DNA from: an uncultured Prevotella sp.
GTDB taxonomy: Bacteria; Bacteroidota; Bacteroidia; Bacteroidales; Bacteroidaceae
Assembly (NCBI GenBank): GCA_900543155.1
Contig: UQQN01000038.1
Location: 1 to 21,758 of the forward strand
Length of the DNA stretch: 21,758 nt
Reading direction: 5' to 3'
Shown here: piece by piece, positions 14,295-21,758 of the stretch
Numbering within the stretch: the first letter of the stretch is position 1
Layout of the letters: each line of letters opens with the position of its first letter
The notes under the pieces: generated by a model
The model's database searches: none
Told to the model about the DNA's origin: nothing
The model's input: the letters and a program-made list of their open reading frames with translations, nothing else
Made by a program: the position numbers and the translations under genes

Positions 14295-14366
14295 GTGTTT
14301 TAAATAAAAGTGAATACCTATTTCAGATAAACTTATTAGCAAAAAATAAAAATAGCCCAAGAAGCT

Positions 14367-16259
14367 ATGCGTAAATGGAGAATTGAAGACTCTGAGGAGC
14401 TCTACAACATAAAAGGATGGGGTGTCAACTATTTTGGCATCAACGAAAAAGGACACGCTTATGTGTCGCCACGAAAAGACGGGGTTCGCGTCGACTTAAA
14501 AGAAATTGTCGATGACCTTGCCTCGCGCGACATTACTGCTCCTGTGCTTCTGCGTTTCCCCGACATCCTTGACAATCGTATCGAAAAAACTTCAGACTGT
14601 TTTAATAGAGCTGCCGAGGAGTATAATTATAAAGCCGAACACTTTATTATTTACCCCATCAAGGTGAACCAAATGCGTCCTGTGGTGGAGGAAATTATTA
14701 GTCACGGTAAAAAGTATAACCTGGGACTTGAAGCAGGCTCAAAACCCGAACTTCACGCTGTGCTCGCCACAAATATGGATAGCGACAGCCTTATCGTTTG
14801 TAATGGTCATAAAGACCAAAACTTTATCGAGTTGGCATTGTTGGCACAGAAGATGGGTAAGCGTGTTTTCCTTGTGATTGAAAAATTGCCCGAACTTTTT
14901 ACGATTGCTCGCACAGCTGAAAAGTTGGGCGTACGTCCTAACTTGGGTATCCGCATTAAGTTGGCGGCAAGTGGCACAGGTAAGTGGCAAGAGAGTGGAG
15001 GCGATGCTTCAAAGTTTGGCTTAAACTCTTCAGAACTACTCGATGCTTTGCAAAAGCTCGACGAGATGGGTATGCACGATTGTTTGAAGCTTATCCACTT
15101 CCACATTGGCTCGCAAATCACAAAGATTCGTCGAATTAGTACTGCACTGCGTGAGGCAGCACAGTTCTATGTGCAACTCCATGCCATGGGCTTTAACATC
15201 GAATTTGTAGACTGTGGAGGTGGTTTAGGCGTTGACTATGATGGTACACGCTCAAGCAACTCAGAAAGTTCAGTAAACTATTCTATTCAGGAGTACGTAA
15301 ACGACTGTGTATACACCTTCGTAGATGCTGCTAATAAGAATAATATTCCGCATCCCAACCTCATTACTGAGGGCGGACGTTCGTTGACGGCACACCACTC
15401 AGTGTTGGTAGTTGACGTGATGGAGAGTGTGAGTATGCCTCACATGGACGAAAATTTTCATCCTTCAGAACAAGACCATCAGTTAGTACATGACCTTACA
15501 GAGATTTGGGATAAACTTTCGCCCCGGTCAATGCTTGAGGATTGGCACGATGCACAAGATATTCGTGACGAGGCTCTCGACCTCTTCCGTCATGGTATTA
15601 TCGATCTTAAAACACGTGCGCAAATAGAAAGCCTTTATTGGAGTATTACGCGCGAAATTAGCGAATTGGCTCACCATCAAAAGCATGTGCCCGATGAACT
15701 CCGCACACTCGATAAAATGATGGCAGATAAATACTTCTGTAATTTCTCGCTCTTCCAGTCACTTCCCGACTCATGGGGTATTGACCAACTCTTCCCCATT
15801 ATGCCTATTGAGCGACTAAACGAAAAGCCTACAGTGTCTGCCACACTTCAGGATATCACCTGTGACTCTGATGGTAAAATTAGCGCTTACGTGAACTATA
15901 ATCAGCAAACCTCCTATTTGCCTTTACATAGTTTCCGTGAGGGCGATCACTACTACATTGGTGTGTTCCTTGTAGGTGCATATCAAGAGATTTTGGGCAA
16001 TATGCACAATCTCTTTGGTGATACCAATGCTGTTCACGTTACAGTAGACGAGGATGGCTATAGCATCGACAAGACGATTGATGGCGAAACCGTAGCCGAT
16101 GTGCTTGAATATGTGCAGTACGACCCTAAACGTCTTGTACGCCGTCTCGAAGCATGGGTAAGCAAGGCTATAAAAGAGGGTAAAATTACCATTGAAGAAG
16201 GCAAGGAGTTTATTTCAAACTACCGCTCAGGTCTCTATGGCTACACTTACTTAGAATAA
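14367..16259 (+). CDS. speA: Biosynthetic arginine decarboxylase
   Basis: This PLP enzyme converts arginine to agmatine, the entry to putrescine and spermidine synthesis. The 630-residue length is the usual size. It carries the PLP lysine Lys99 in HFIIYPIKVNQ, the GLEAGSKPEL strand, the HFHIGSQ segment, VDCGGGLGVDYDGT for phosphate binding, and the VVDVMES region before the inserted helical domain typical of SpeA. The C-terminal half has the PLP-barrel closing segment GVFLVGAYQEILGNMHNLFGD. The start ATG at 14367 fits the family start MRKWRIEDSEELY. It is the last gene of the topA-aroK-speA run and has its own strong terminator. Confidence 0.97.
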   Translation: MRKWRIEDSEELYNIKGWGVNYFGINEKGHAYVSPRKDGVRVDLKEIVDDLASRDITAPVLLRFPDILDNRIEKTSDCFNRAAEEYNYKAEHFIIYPIKVNQMRPVVEEIISHGKKYNLGLEAGSKPELHAVLATNMDSDSLIVCNGHKDQNFIELALLAQKMGKRVFLVIEKLPELFTIARTAEKLGVRPNLGIRIKLAASGTGKWQESGGDASKFGLNSSELLDALQKLDEMGMHDCLKLIHFHIGSQITKIRRISTALREAAQFYVQLHAMGFNIEFVDCGGGLGVDYDGTRSSNSESSVNYSIQEYVNDCVYTFVDAANKNNIPHPNLITEGGRSLTAHHSVLVVDVMESVSMPHMDENFHPSEQDHQLVHDLTEIWDKLSPRSMLEDWHDAQDIRDEALDLFRHGIIDLKTRAQIESLYWSITREISELAHHQKHVPDELRTLDKMMADKYFCNFSLFQSLPDSWGIDQLFPIMPIERLNEKPTVSATLQDITCDSDGKISAYVNYNQQTSYLPLHSFREGDHYYIGVFLVGAYQEILGNMHNLFGDTNAVHVTVDEDGYSIDKTIDGETVADVLEYVQYDPKRLVRRLEAWVSKAIKEGKITIEEGKEFISNYRSGLYGYTYLE

Positions 16260-16278
16260 TATTTTGTTGAAATACAAT

Positions 16279-16328
16279 AAAAAACAGGATTGAATGTTCC
16301 TAAAAAGAATGTTCAATCCTGTTTTTTT
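16279..16328 (+). terminator. Intrinsic terminator of speA
   Basis: ACAGGATTGAA (16284-16294) pairs with TTCAATCCTGT (16312-16322). A few further pairs lie inside after a 2x2 mismatch, and T7 runs from 16322. An A-run precedes the stem, so it could also work from the other strand. Confidence 0.9.
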
Positions 16329-16468
16329 GTGATTATGCTTTCGAGAGTGCGTTTTTGAGTTTTGTTATTTGATGATTTTCTGTATACAGTGCCAATATCG
16401 TTTGTACCATCCAAATCCACTGTATGCCTTAATGCACGTGCGGTGGTGTGTAGGGCGGTAAATGTAAA

Positions 16469-16511
16469 AGTAGGAGGTAAATGCCTTTATGTCAGACATT
16501 TACCTCCTACT
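16469..16511 (-). terminator. Terminator of the cysE-rlmL-ptpA operon
   Basis: A perfect 15-bp stem, AGTAGGAGGTAAATG (16469-16483) with its complement at 16497-16511, has a 13-base loop. On the minus strand it is followed by TTTTACATTT. It lies 36 bases past the peptidase stop. The sequence GGTAAATGTAAAAG just outside repeats part of one arm. Confidence 0.75.
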
Positions 16512-16547
16512 CCATATAGAGATAGACCTAAGTTTTTTTAGAATCGT

Positions 16548-18716
16548 TTACTTCTTCAAATAATCGTCAAAGTAGCGTGTGATGCGTTCATGTAGGTGAA
16601 CCATGTCGTGACCCATCATGTTGTGACCATCGCCAGGGTATACAAAATAGTCAGGCTGTGTACCAGCATCCTCACAAGCACGGAGGAAACTGAGGCTATG
16701 TTGCATCACACAAGTGGGGTCATTATAACCTACAATGATTTGCAAGCGACCTTTGAGGTTCTTTGCCTTGTTAAGGAGTGACGAAGAAGCATAGCCTTCA
16801 GGATTCTCTTGCGGAGTGTCCATATAGCGCTCGCCGTACATTACTTCGTAGTATTTCCAATCAATAACAGGACCACCTGCTACGCCTACTTTAAAGATGT
16901 CGGGATAAGAGCACATGAGGTTTGTGGTCATAAAACCACCAAACGACCAACCATGTACACCAATGCGATCGGCATCAACATAGGGAAGTGTCTTCAAGAA
17001 GTCAACACCCTTCACTTGGTCAGCCATCTCGTTGTCACCTAAATGACGGTGTGTGCAACTTTCAAATTCAAAACCACGATGTTCCGAACCACGGTTATCA
17101 ACCACAAACACTACGTAGCCACGTTGTGCCATGTAGATTTCCCAAGGACGAGCCAAGTAGTTCCAAGCAGCCTCTACGTTGTGAGCGTGTGGACCACCAT
17201 ATACATATACCACAGTGGGGTATTTCTTCGCAGGGTCAAAGTCAACGGGTTTTACCAAGCGATAATAAAGGTCGGTAGTACCATCGGCAGCCTTGATGCT
17301 TCCGCTACTAATCTCGGGCACATTGTAGGCAGTCCAAGGGTCGCCATCAGCATGAAGCTTTGTAATATGCTTCTTGCTTGTGTTCACCAAGTCATATTGG
17401 CGGAAGGTCTTGGGTGATGACCAACGATCGGCAAGGAATTTACCATTAGCAGAGAGCGTAGCGTAGTGTGTACCTTCAGCATTGTCTAAGCAAAGCACTT
17501 TGCCAGAGTTCACATTTACGCTAAAGTGGCTATACTGAATTGGATTATTTTGGTTACTTTGGAACACAATGCTCTTGTCGGCAGTATTAAAGCCCAATAC
17601 CTCAATCACCTCGAATTTACCTTTAGTGAGTTGTTTTAATTCTTTGCCTTTGTTGTCGAACAAGTAGAGGTGGTTGTAGCCATCACGACGTGTTTGCATG
17701 ATGAATTTAGTATCATCCCAAGGCAAGAACTGGATGGGGTTGCAAGGCTCTACATAGCGTTTATTCGTTTCAGTGTAGAGCACTTGTTTGCGAGCACCTG
17801 TCTGCGCATCGTATGCTACGAGTTCAGCCTTATCTTGTGTACGTGGCAACTCGAACATGTAAATTGTCTTTTCGTCAGGACTCCAAGCAATGTTTGTAAA
17901 GTAGCGATCTGTGGGGTCGCCAGCCTGCAAATACACCGTTTTATTGGTAGCAGGGTTAAATACCCCCACTGTAACCTTATGGCTTGTCATACCAGCCATA
18001 GGGTATTTTTCAGGAGCAAGTTGTGCTACACGGTGTGCAATGTCTACCAAGGGATAATCAGTCACCATGGTTTGATCCATGCGGTAGAAGGCAAGCAAAT
18101 TGCCTTTAGGACTCCAAAATGTGCCTTTACGAATACCAAATTCGTCACGGTGTACGCTTAAACCATATTGCAATTCGCGTGAACCATCTGTGCTTACTTG
18201 GTGTTCTTTGCCGTCAGCCGTACGTACATAGAGATTCCAATTCTTTACATAGGCTTCAGCTTTTGACGCATAAGCAAAGTCGTTGGCAGATTCACCCTGT
18301 GTGCGAGCAGCTGTCCAAACAGTCTTTTTAGCCTTCCAGTCGTACAAAAAGTTTACCTTACTGGTTTGCAAAAATACTTGTGTTTTGTTAGCATACGGAA
18401 AACGTGCATAGAGCAAGTTATACACCTTTCCCACATGGGCTGTGTCGATGGCAGCATTTACTTGTTCGGTGGTAAAGAGTGTCGCACTTTTTTCGAATGC
18501 ACCTTTATCATTGGCGAGAGTTTTTACCTCGTCCACTTCGAGTTTGAGCAAACGGTCACCCCAGAAGGCAGTGCCGTAGTAACGTGGCATGATGTTAGCG
18601 TAGTTATTGCCGCCCCACATCAAGTCTTCCAGCGTAAAGCTCTTTTTAGATTGTGCCATAGCTGTGTTGGCAAATAGCAGCACTAAGACTGCAAGAATAG
18701 TGTGTTTAAGTTTCAT
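16548..18716 (-). CDS. ptpA: Prolyl tripeptidyl peptidase-like S9 serine peptidase, secreted
   Basis: The 722-residue product should release Xaa-Xaa-Pro tripeptides from peptide N-termini outside the cytoplasm, part of peptide scavenging. Residues 1-23 are a signal peptide (MKLKHTILAVLVLLFANTAMAQ). A beta-propeller follows (about 40-470, including VHRDEFGIRKGTFWSPKGN and YPMAGMTSHKVTVG), then an alpha/beta hydrolase domain with the triad Ser591 (GWSFGG), Asp666 (GYNDPT) and His698 (GDGHNM). Glu624 in YYEVMYGERY matches the Glu that reads the free N-terminus in P. gingivalis PtpA. As I recall that protein, all four positions differ by a constant 12 residues. The frame is open upstream to 19046, but that part overlaps the low-complexity tail of the previous gene; the ATG at 18716 begins the signal peptide. 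DPP IV is the alternative. Confidence 0.88.
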   Translation of the reverse strand: MKLKHTILAVLVLLFANTAMAQSKKSFTLEDLMWGGNNYANIMPRYYGTAFWGDRLLKLEVDEVKTLANDKGAFEKSATLFTTEQVNAAIDTAHVGKVYNLLYARFPYANKTQVFLQTSKVNFLYDWKAKKTVWTAARTQGESANDFAYASKAEAYVKNWNLYVRTADGKEHQVSTDGSRELQYGLSVHRDEFGIRKGTFWSPKGNLLAFYRMDQTMVTDYPLVDIAHRVAQLAPEKYPMAGMTSHKVTVGVFNPATNKTVYLQAGDPTDRYFTNIAWSPDEKTIYMFELPRTQDKAELVAYDAQTGARKQVLYTETNKRYVEPCNPIQFLPWDDTKFIMQTRRDGYNHLYLFDNKGKELKQLTKGKFEVIEVLGFNTADKSIVFQSNQNNPIQYSHFSVNVNSGKVLCLDNAEGTHYATLSANGKFLADRWSSPKTFRQYDLVNTSKKHITKLHADGDPWTAYNVPEISSGSIKAADGTTDLYYRLVKPVDFDPAKKYPTVVYVYGGPHAHNVEAAWNYLARPWEIYMAQRGYVVFVVDNRGSEHRGFEFESCTHRHLGDNEMADQVKGVDFLKTLPYVDADRIGVHGWSFGGFMTTNLMCSYPDIFKVGVAGGPVIDWKYYEVMYGERYMDTPQENPEGYASSSLLNKAKNLKGRLQIIVGYNDPTCVMQHSLSFLRACEDAGTQPDYFVYPGDGHNMMGHDMVHLHERITRYFDDYLKK

Positions 18717-18729
18717 TACGTTCAATGCA

Positions 18730-20253
18730 TTATTTATCGAAACCACCTTCGCGTTTTTTACCGCCAAAGCCACCTTTCTTTTTAAAGTCGCCACCTTTGC
18801 GGAAACCACCTTCGCGTTTCTTGAATCCGTCTCTTTTGAAACCCTCTTTCTTAAAACCACCCTTCTTAAAGTCGCCTCCCTTGCGGAAGCCACCTTCAGC
18901 CTTAGGCTTGCGCGGAGCGTGAGTTTGTTCAAATTCGCGGTGTTTACGACGTAATATTCTGTATTGTTCGTCCAATTCGTCATCATCGCCACCAAAGCTA
19001 TTTGTTTCTTCGTCAAAGCGCTTTTTAAAGTCATCGCGTTTTGCACGGAAACGACGTTGGTCGCTCATCAACTGACGTTCTTCGTCAGTCTTAACCTTAC
19101 CACCTTCAGCACGGAAATCGCTGAGTTTACCGCTGAAAAGTTGGTATTTACGGAAGTCGCAATCCAACTTACCATTAAAGATTTGAGTCTTCAAGCTTGG
19201 ACGCAAGCCCAAGTTTTCAAAGAGTTCAGCCTTAGACGAGATAATCCATGCTTCGCCACCTTGGAACTCGTTTTTAAGCACCTTGCCAATGGCTTGATAC
19301 AGTCCCAAAATATCGGGCGGAGTGAGGCGTTCGCCATAAGGCGGATTGGTTACGATGATAGACTTCTCTTGGGGAGCAGTAAACTTGCGGAAGTCTTGTT
19401 GTTGTACGCTCACAATGTCCTGTACACCAGCACTACGCACATTCTTTAATGCAATTTCTACGGTTGGCACATTAATGTCGTAACCATAGATATGGTGTGT
19501 GAATTCGCGTTCTTGCGAATCGTCGTCATAAATTTCTTGCAAGAGGTCAGCGTCAAAGTCCTTCCACTTTTCAAAGCCAAATGACTTACGGAATACGCCC
19601 GGATAGATATTGCGTGCCATAAGCGCAGCCTCAATAAGGAAGGTACCCGATCCACAGAATGGGTCGATAAAGTCGCAATCAGCATTCCAACCCGTCATCT
19701 TGATAAGACCAGCTGCCAACACCTCGTTGATAGGTGCTTCGACAGTTGCCACACGGTAGCCACGCAAGTGGAGAGAGTCGCCCGAAGAGTCAAGCGAGAG
19801 GGTGCAATCTTCTTCAGCAATGTGGATGTTGAGTTTCACATCAGGGTTCGTGATACGAATGTTGGGACGCTCGCCTGTTGTGTCGCGGAAGTAGTCGACA
19901 ATAGCATCCTTAACCTTGTAGGCAACGAATTTAGAGTGGCGGAATTCTTCAGAGAAAACCACAGAGTCTACAGCAAAGGTTGTGTTTACATCCAAATACT
20001 GACTCCAATCAATTTTTCTTACAGCCTCATACACATCGTCAGCACCGCGTGCTTTAAAGTGTTTAATGGGTTTGAGGATGCGAATAGCAGTGCGCAGACA
20101 GAAGTTTGCGCGATACATCATGGCCTTATCGCCAGTAAACGATACCATGCGTCGGCCAATTTGCACATTGTTGGCTCCGAGTTCGGTAAGTTCTTGTGCC
20201 AACACCTCCTCAAGTCCTTGAAAGGTTTTGGCTATGAGTTCAAATTCTTGCAT
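18730..20253 (-). CDS. rlmL: THUMP-domain 23S rRNA (guanine-N2) methyltransferase, RlmL-like, with GGF/Lys-rich tail
   Basis: The 507-residue protein matches the N-terminal half of E. coli RlmL, which makes m2G2445 in 23S rRNA. A THUMP RNA-binding domain covers about 45-165. The Rossmann methyltransferase follows, with the SAM-binding DPFCGSGTFLIE (197-208) and the catalytic TNPPYGERL (302-310). The second (RlmK) half of the E. coli fusion is absent, the normal state in Bacteroidota. After a charged linker (about 385-450), the last 55 residues are a low-complexity tail of repeats such as EGGFRKGGDFKK, which appears twice. It resembles tails of DEAD-box helicases and RGG-type RNA binders, and probably adds nonspecific RNA binding. 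The gene lies 35 bases after cysE and 13 before the peptidase, so it is mid-operon. Confidence 0.88.
   Translation of the reverse strand: MQEFELIAKTFQGLEEVLAQELTELGANNVQIGRRMVSFTGDKAMMYRANFCLRTAIRILKPIKHFKARGADDVYEAVRKIDWSQYLDVNTTFAVDSVVFSEEFRHSKFVAYKVKDAIVDYFRDTTGERPNIRITNPDVKLNIHIAEEDCTLSLDSSGDSLHLRGYRVATVEAPINEVLAAGLIKMTGWNADCDFIDPFCGSGTFLIEAALMARNIYPGVFRKSFGFEKWKDFDADLLQEIYDDDSQEREFTHHIYGYDINVPTVEIALKNVRSAGVQDIVSVQQQDFRKFTAPQEKSIIVTNPPYGERLTPPDILGLYQAIGKVLKNEFQGGEAWIISSKAELFENLGLRPSLKTQIFNGKLDCDFRKYQLFSGKLSDFRAEGGKVKTDEERQLMSDQRRFRAKRDDFKKRFDEETNSFGGDDDELDEQYRILRRKHREFEQTHAPRKPKAEGGFRKGGDFKKGGFKKEGFKRDGFKKREGGFRKGGDFKKKGGFGGKKREGGFDK
18736..18896 (-). repeat. In-gene repeats coding the GGF(R/K)KGGDFKK tail
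   Basis: The last part of the methyltransferase gene is built of short imperfect units such as CCACCTTCGCG, CTTTTTAAAGTCGCC and CCTTTGCGGAAACC (read on the plus strand). They encode GGF-plus-Lys units. Such repeats can expand or contract between strains without breaking the enzyme core. Confidence 0.75.
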
Positions 20254-20288
20254 AATTCAAGTTTGGTAATCTATGAAATAATATATGG

Positions 20289-21167
20289 TTACACCTTCTC
20301 TCCAGCGGGCACATCGTGCGTAACCCACTTATTGGCGCCAACCACACTGTCGTGTCCAATGGTGATGCGACCAAGGATGGTAGCGTTAGAATAAACAATT
20401 ACGTTATCCTCAAGGATAGGGTGTCTAGGGTTGTTCTTAATGGGATTTCCATGTTGGTCGAGCGGAAAACTCTTAGCACCGAGTGTTACACCTTGGTAGA
20501 GTTTCACGTTTCGTCCAATGATACAAGTGGCACCAATCACCACACCCGTACCATGGTCAATGGTGAAGTATTCTCCAATTTGTGCTCCAGGGTGAATGTC
20601 GATGCCCGTTTCGCTATGTGCCAATTCTGTGATAATACGCGGAATGAGTGGCACATCAAGTCGGTAAAGCTCGTGCGCTATGCGGTAACAAGTCAAGGCA
20701 CGTATGGCAGGGTAACAACTAATCACTTCGCCATAGTTTTGTGCTGCAGGGTCGCCCAGGTAGGCAGCCTCTACGTCAGTAGCTAACGTGCGGCGTACTT
20801 GTGGCAGCATACTAATAAGTGTGGCAGCAATAGCCTCTGCCTTGGTATGATAGTCAATACAAGGGGCGCAATCATCTTGTTGTGCAAAACACAATCCGGC
20901 TTGTATTTGCGCCGTGAGCAGCGAGAACAAACGTTCCACTTCCATGCCTATGTGGTAGCGCACGGTCACGGCATTGAGTGTACTTTTGCCGTAGTAACCT
21001 GGAAAAAGCACTGCACGGCACAGACTGATGATTTCTTCGAGCGCTGCTGCTGAGGGTAGGGGGTCTCCGTGTCGGTGTTGATGAAAAAGCCCTTTCATTT
21101 TTGCCGTGTCAGAGAGCTCCTCTACGGTTTGTTTCAGTAGGTGCGTGTAGCTTTCGGGAGCATTCAT
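20289..21167 (-). CDS. cysE: Serine O-acetyltransferase
   Basis: The enzyme transfers acetyl from acetyl-CoA to L-serine, the first step of cysteine synthesis. The 292-residue protein has an N-terminal helical domain (1 to about 180) and a left-handed beta-helix of hexapeptide repeats. The signature SETGIDIHPGAQIG..IDHGTGVVIG contains Asp190 and His205, the catalytic pair corresponding to Asp143/His158 of E. coli CysE, and KLYQGVTLGAKS follows. A segment PRHPILEDNVIVYSNATILGRITIG closes the helix. The end is short, without the extended C-terminal tail that binds cysteine synthase and cysteine in E. coli, so complex formation may differ. The size and extra N-terminal part fit the Bacteroidota form often called EpsC type. 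It is the first gene of the minus-strand operon. Confidence 0.95.
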   Translation of the reverse strand: MNAPESYTHLLKQTVEELSDTAKMKGLFHQHRHGDPLPSAAALEEIISLCRAVLFPGYYGKSTLNAVTVRYHIGMEVERLFSLLTAQIQAGLCFAQQDDCAPCIDYHTKAEAIAATLISMLPQVRRTLATDVEAAYLGDPAAQNYGEVISCYPAIRALTCYRIAHELYRLDVPLIPRIITELAHSETGIDIHPGAQIGEYFTIDHGTGVVIGATCIIGRNVKLYQGVTLGAKSFPLDQHGNPIKNNPRHPILEDNVIVYSNATILGRITIGHDSVVGANKWVTHDVPAGEKV

Positions 21168-21251
21168 TGTCGTGGTTGTTTTTTGTAATGGTTTTCAAGG
21201 GAAAAAACAATAACAATCGCAAGGGCGCATGTACATATTTCCCCCACAGGG

Positions 21252-21259
21252 CAAAGTTA
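21252..21259 (-). promoter_or_regulatory. Possible -7 box of the cysE operon
   Basis: On the minus strand 21259-21252 reads TAACTTTG, a full TAnnTTTG match about 85 bases before the cysE ATG. No TTTG was found at the right distance upstream, so the call is moderate. Confidence 0.45.
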
Positions 21260-21394
21260 CAATTTTTTTGCGGTTTTTGTGGGAGTTTTGGGGCTAAATG
21301 TGGCAAAGGTAAAGAAATCTTTTGCAGGTGTAAAGTAGTGCGTTCAAAATCCAGAATATTTTTCTGCACGATATTTGATTGATTTGTCAAGAAA

Positions 21395-21445
21395 TTTCAC
21401 GCGCCAGCCTCACCCTATCTAAAGGGAGGAGAATGGCGCGTGAAA
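21395..21445. repeat. Perfect 12-bp GC-rich inverted repeat
   Basis: TTTCACGCGCCA (21395-21406) pairs perfectly with TGGCGCGTGAAA (21434-21445). Inside, CCCT/AGGG can pair further. No T-run follows on either strand, so it is not a clear terminator. It is embedded in the repeat region and may be part of that element. Confidence 0.7.
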
Positions 21446-21496
21446 ATCACAAAAAAAGCATTGGTGTAAATTTCGGTTTTTCGGGTAATAACGATT

Positions 21497-21536
21497 CCGA
21501 TATCATTCCGAAGACATCCCGATATCATCCCGAAGG
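21497..21536. repeat. Two 22-base tandem units of the dispersed GATATC-centred repeat
   Basis: CCGATATCATTCCGAAGA (21497-21514) and CCGATATCATCCCGAAGG (21519-21536) are tandem units with a 22-base period. The second, with one more C, is the exact reverse complement of 4867-4885. Confidence 0.85.
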
Positions 21537-21758
21537 AAGAGAATTGGTCAAAATGTCGGTTTTGAAGGGGATGGGGGTTTAAAATCCAAAATATTTTTCT
21601 GCACAATAATATCGAATTTTTGGCGTCGATAAGGGACATGATTAAATGGGTTACTCCGTTAGGTGTGGTGCCCTATTGGGTAGAGTGTTCAAAATCTATG
21701 ATGTTTTTCTGCATGGTTTTGTAGGATTTTGATGTCGATAAGTAGCATGGTTAAATGG

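Larger units (their letters stand above)
21343..21758. repeat. Three copies of a degenerate repeat at the right edge
   Basis: The unit TTnAAAATCnAnnATnTTTTTCTGCA occurs at 21343, 21578 and 21688. Copies two and three remain alike for about 70 bases (GTCGATAAG and CATG(A/G)TTAAATGG at matching places) and are spaced 109-110 bases apart. The third reaches the window end, so the array may continue. No gene is supported in 21168-21758. Confidence 0.75.

Noticed and set aside
18717..19046. A 110-residue N-terminal extension of the S9 peptidase frame
   Set aside because: This part is another reading frame of the methyltransferase's repeat tail. The true start at 18716 begins a clear signal peptide.
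21109..21390. Open frames on both strands at the right edge (about 93 codons)
   Set aside because: They overlap each other and the cysE start region, lack credible starts and consist of AT-rich intergenic sequence and repeats.

Overview
The window looks like chromosomal DNA of a Bacteroidota bacterium, most likely Bacteroidales and close to Prevotella. The grounds are: promoters of the Bacteroidota type (TTTG or TTG near -33, about 19-20 bases, then TAnnTTTG near -7); start codons without usable Shine-Dalgarno sequences; a prolyl tripeptidyl peptidase very like PtpA of Porphyromonas gingivalis; and the housekeeping set recO, tRNA-Glu, rpsT, topA, aroK, speA. Genus is an inference; no 16S rRNA gene is present.

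Layout. 1-3165: a secreted M16 metallopeptidase on the minus strand, divergent from nadB. 3166-6123: nadB with a strong terminator, then a promoter and folded leader in front of a secreted RlpA-like protein. 6124-6870: a gene-free stretch holding a terminator, a promoter and a candidate structured RNA that ends in a U-tract. 6871-9703: an accessory cassette of four genes: a small repeat protein, a radical SAM/SPASM enzyme with a fused PqqD-like recognition domain, a 46-residue four-cysteine peptide (the likely precursor), and an amidohydrolase. 9714-10436: recO on the minus strand, tail to tail with the cassette. 10658-16328: plus-strand housekeeping genes tRNA-Glu(UUC), rpsT, topA, aroK and speA. 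16469-21167: a minus-strand operon cysE, rlmL-like methyltransferase, ptpA-like peptidase, ending in a perfect-stem terminator. 21168-21758: no gene, but several repeats and hairpins.

How the genes work together. The cassette reads as a self-contained pathway for a ribosomally made, post-translationally modified peptide (RiPP): recognition domain and radical SAM chemistry are on one polypeptide, the short Cys-rich substrate lies directly downstream, and a metal-dependent hydrolase follows. No transporter, leader protease or immunity gene is visible, so export, if any, must use genes elsewhere. The structured RNA just upstream may control the cassette or may be an independent small RNA. The remaining genes are ordinary metabolism (NAD, shikimate, polyamine, cysteine), translation, DNA topology and repair, and the peptide scavenging typical of proteolytic Bacteroidales.

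The items most worth following are the RiPP cassette with its small Cys-rich peptide, and the pseudoknotted RNA at about 6441-6795. Function assignments come from reading motifs by eye; no database search was possible.
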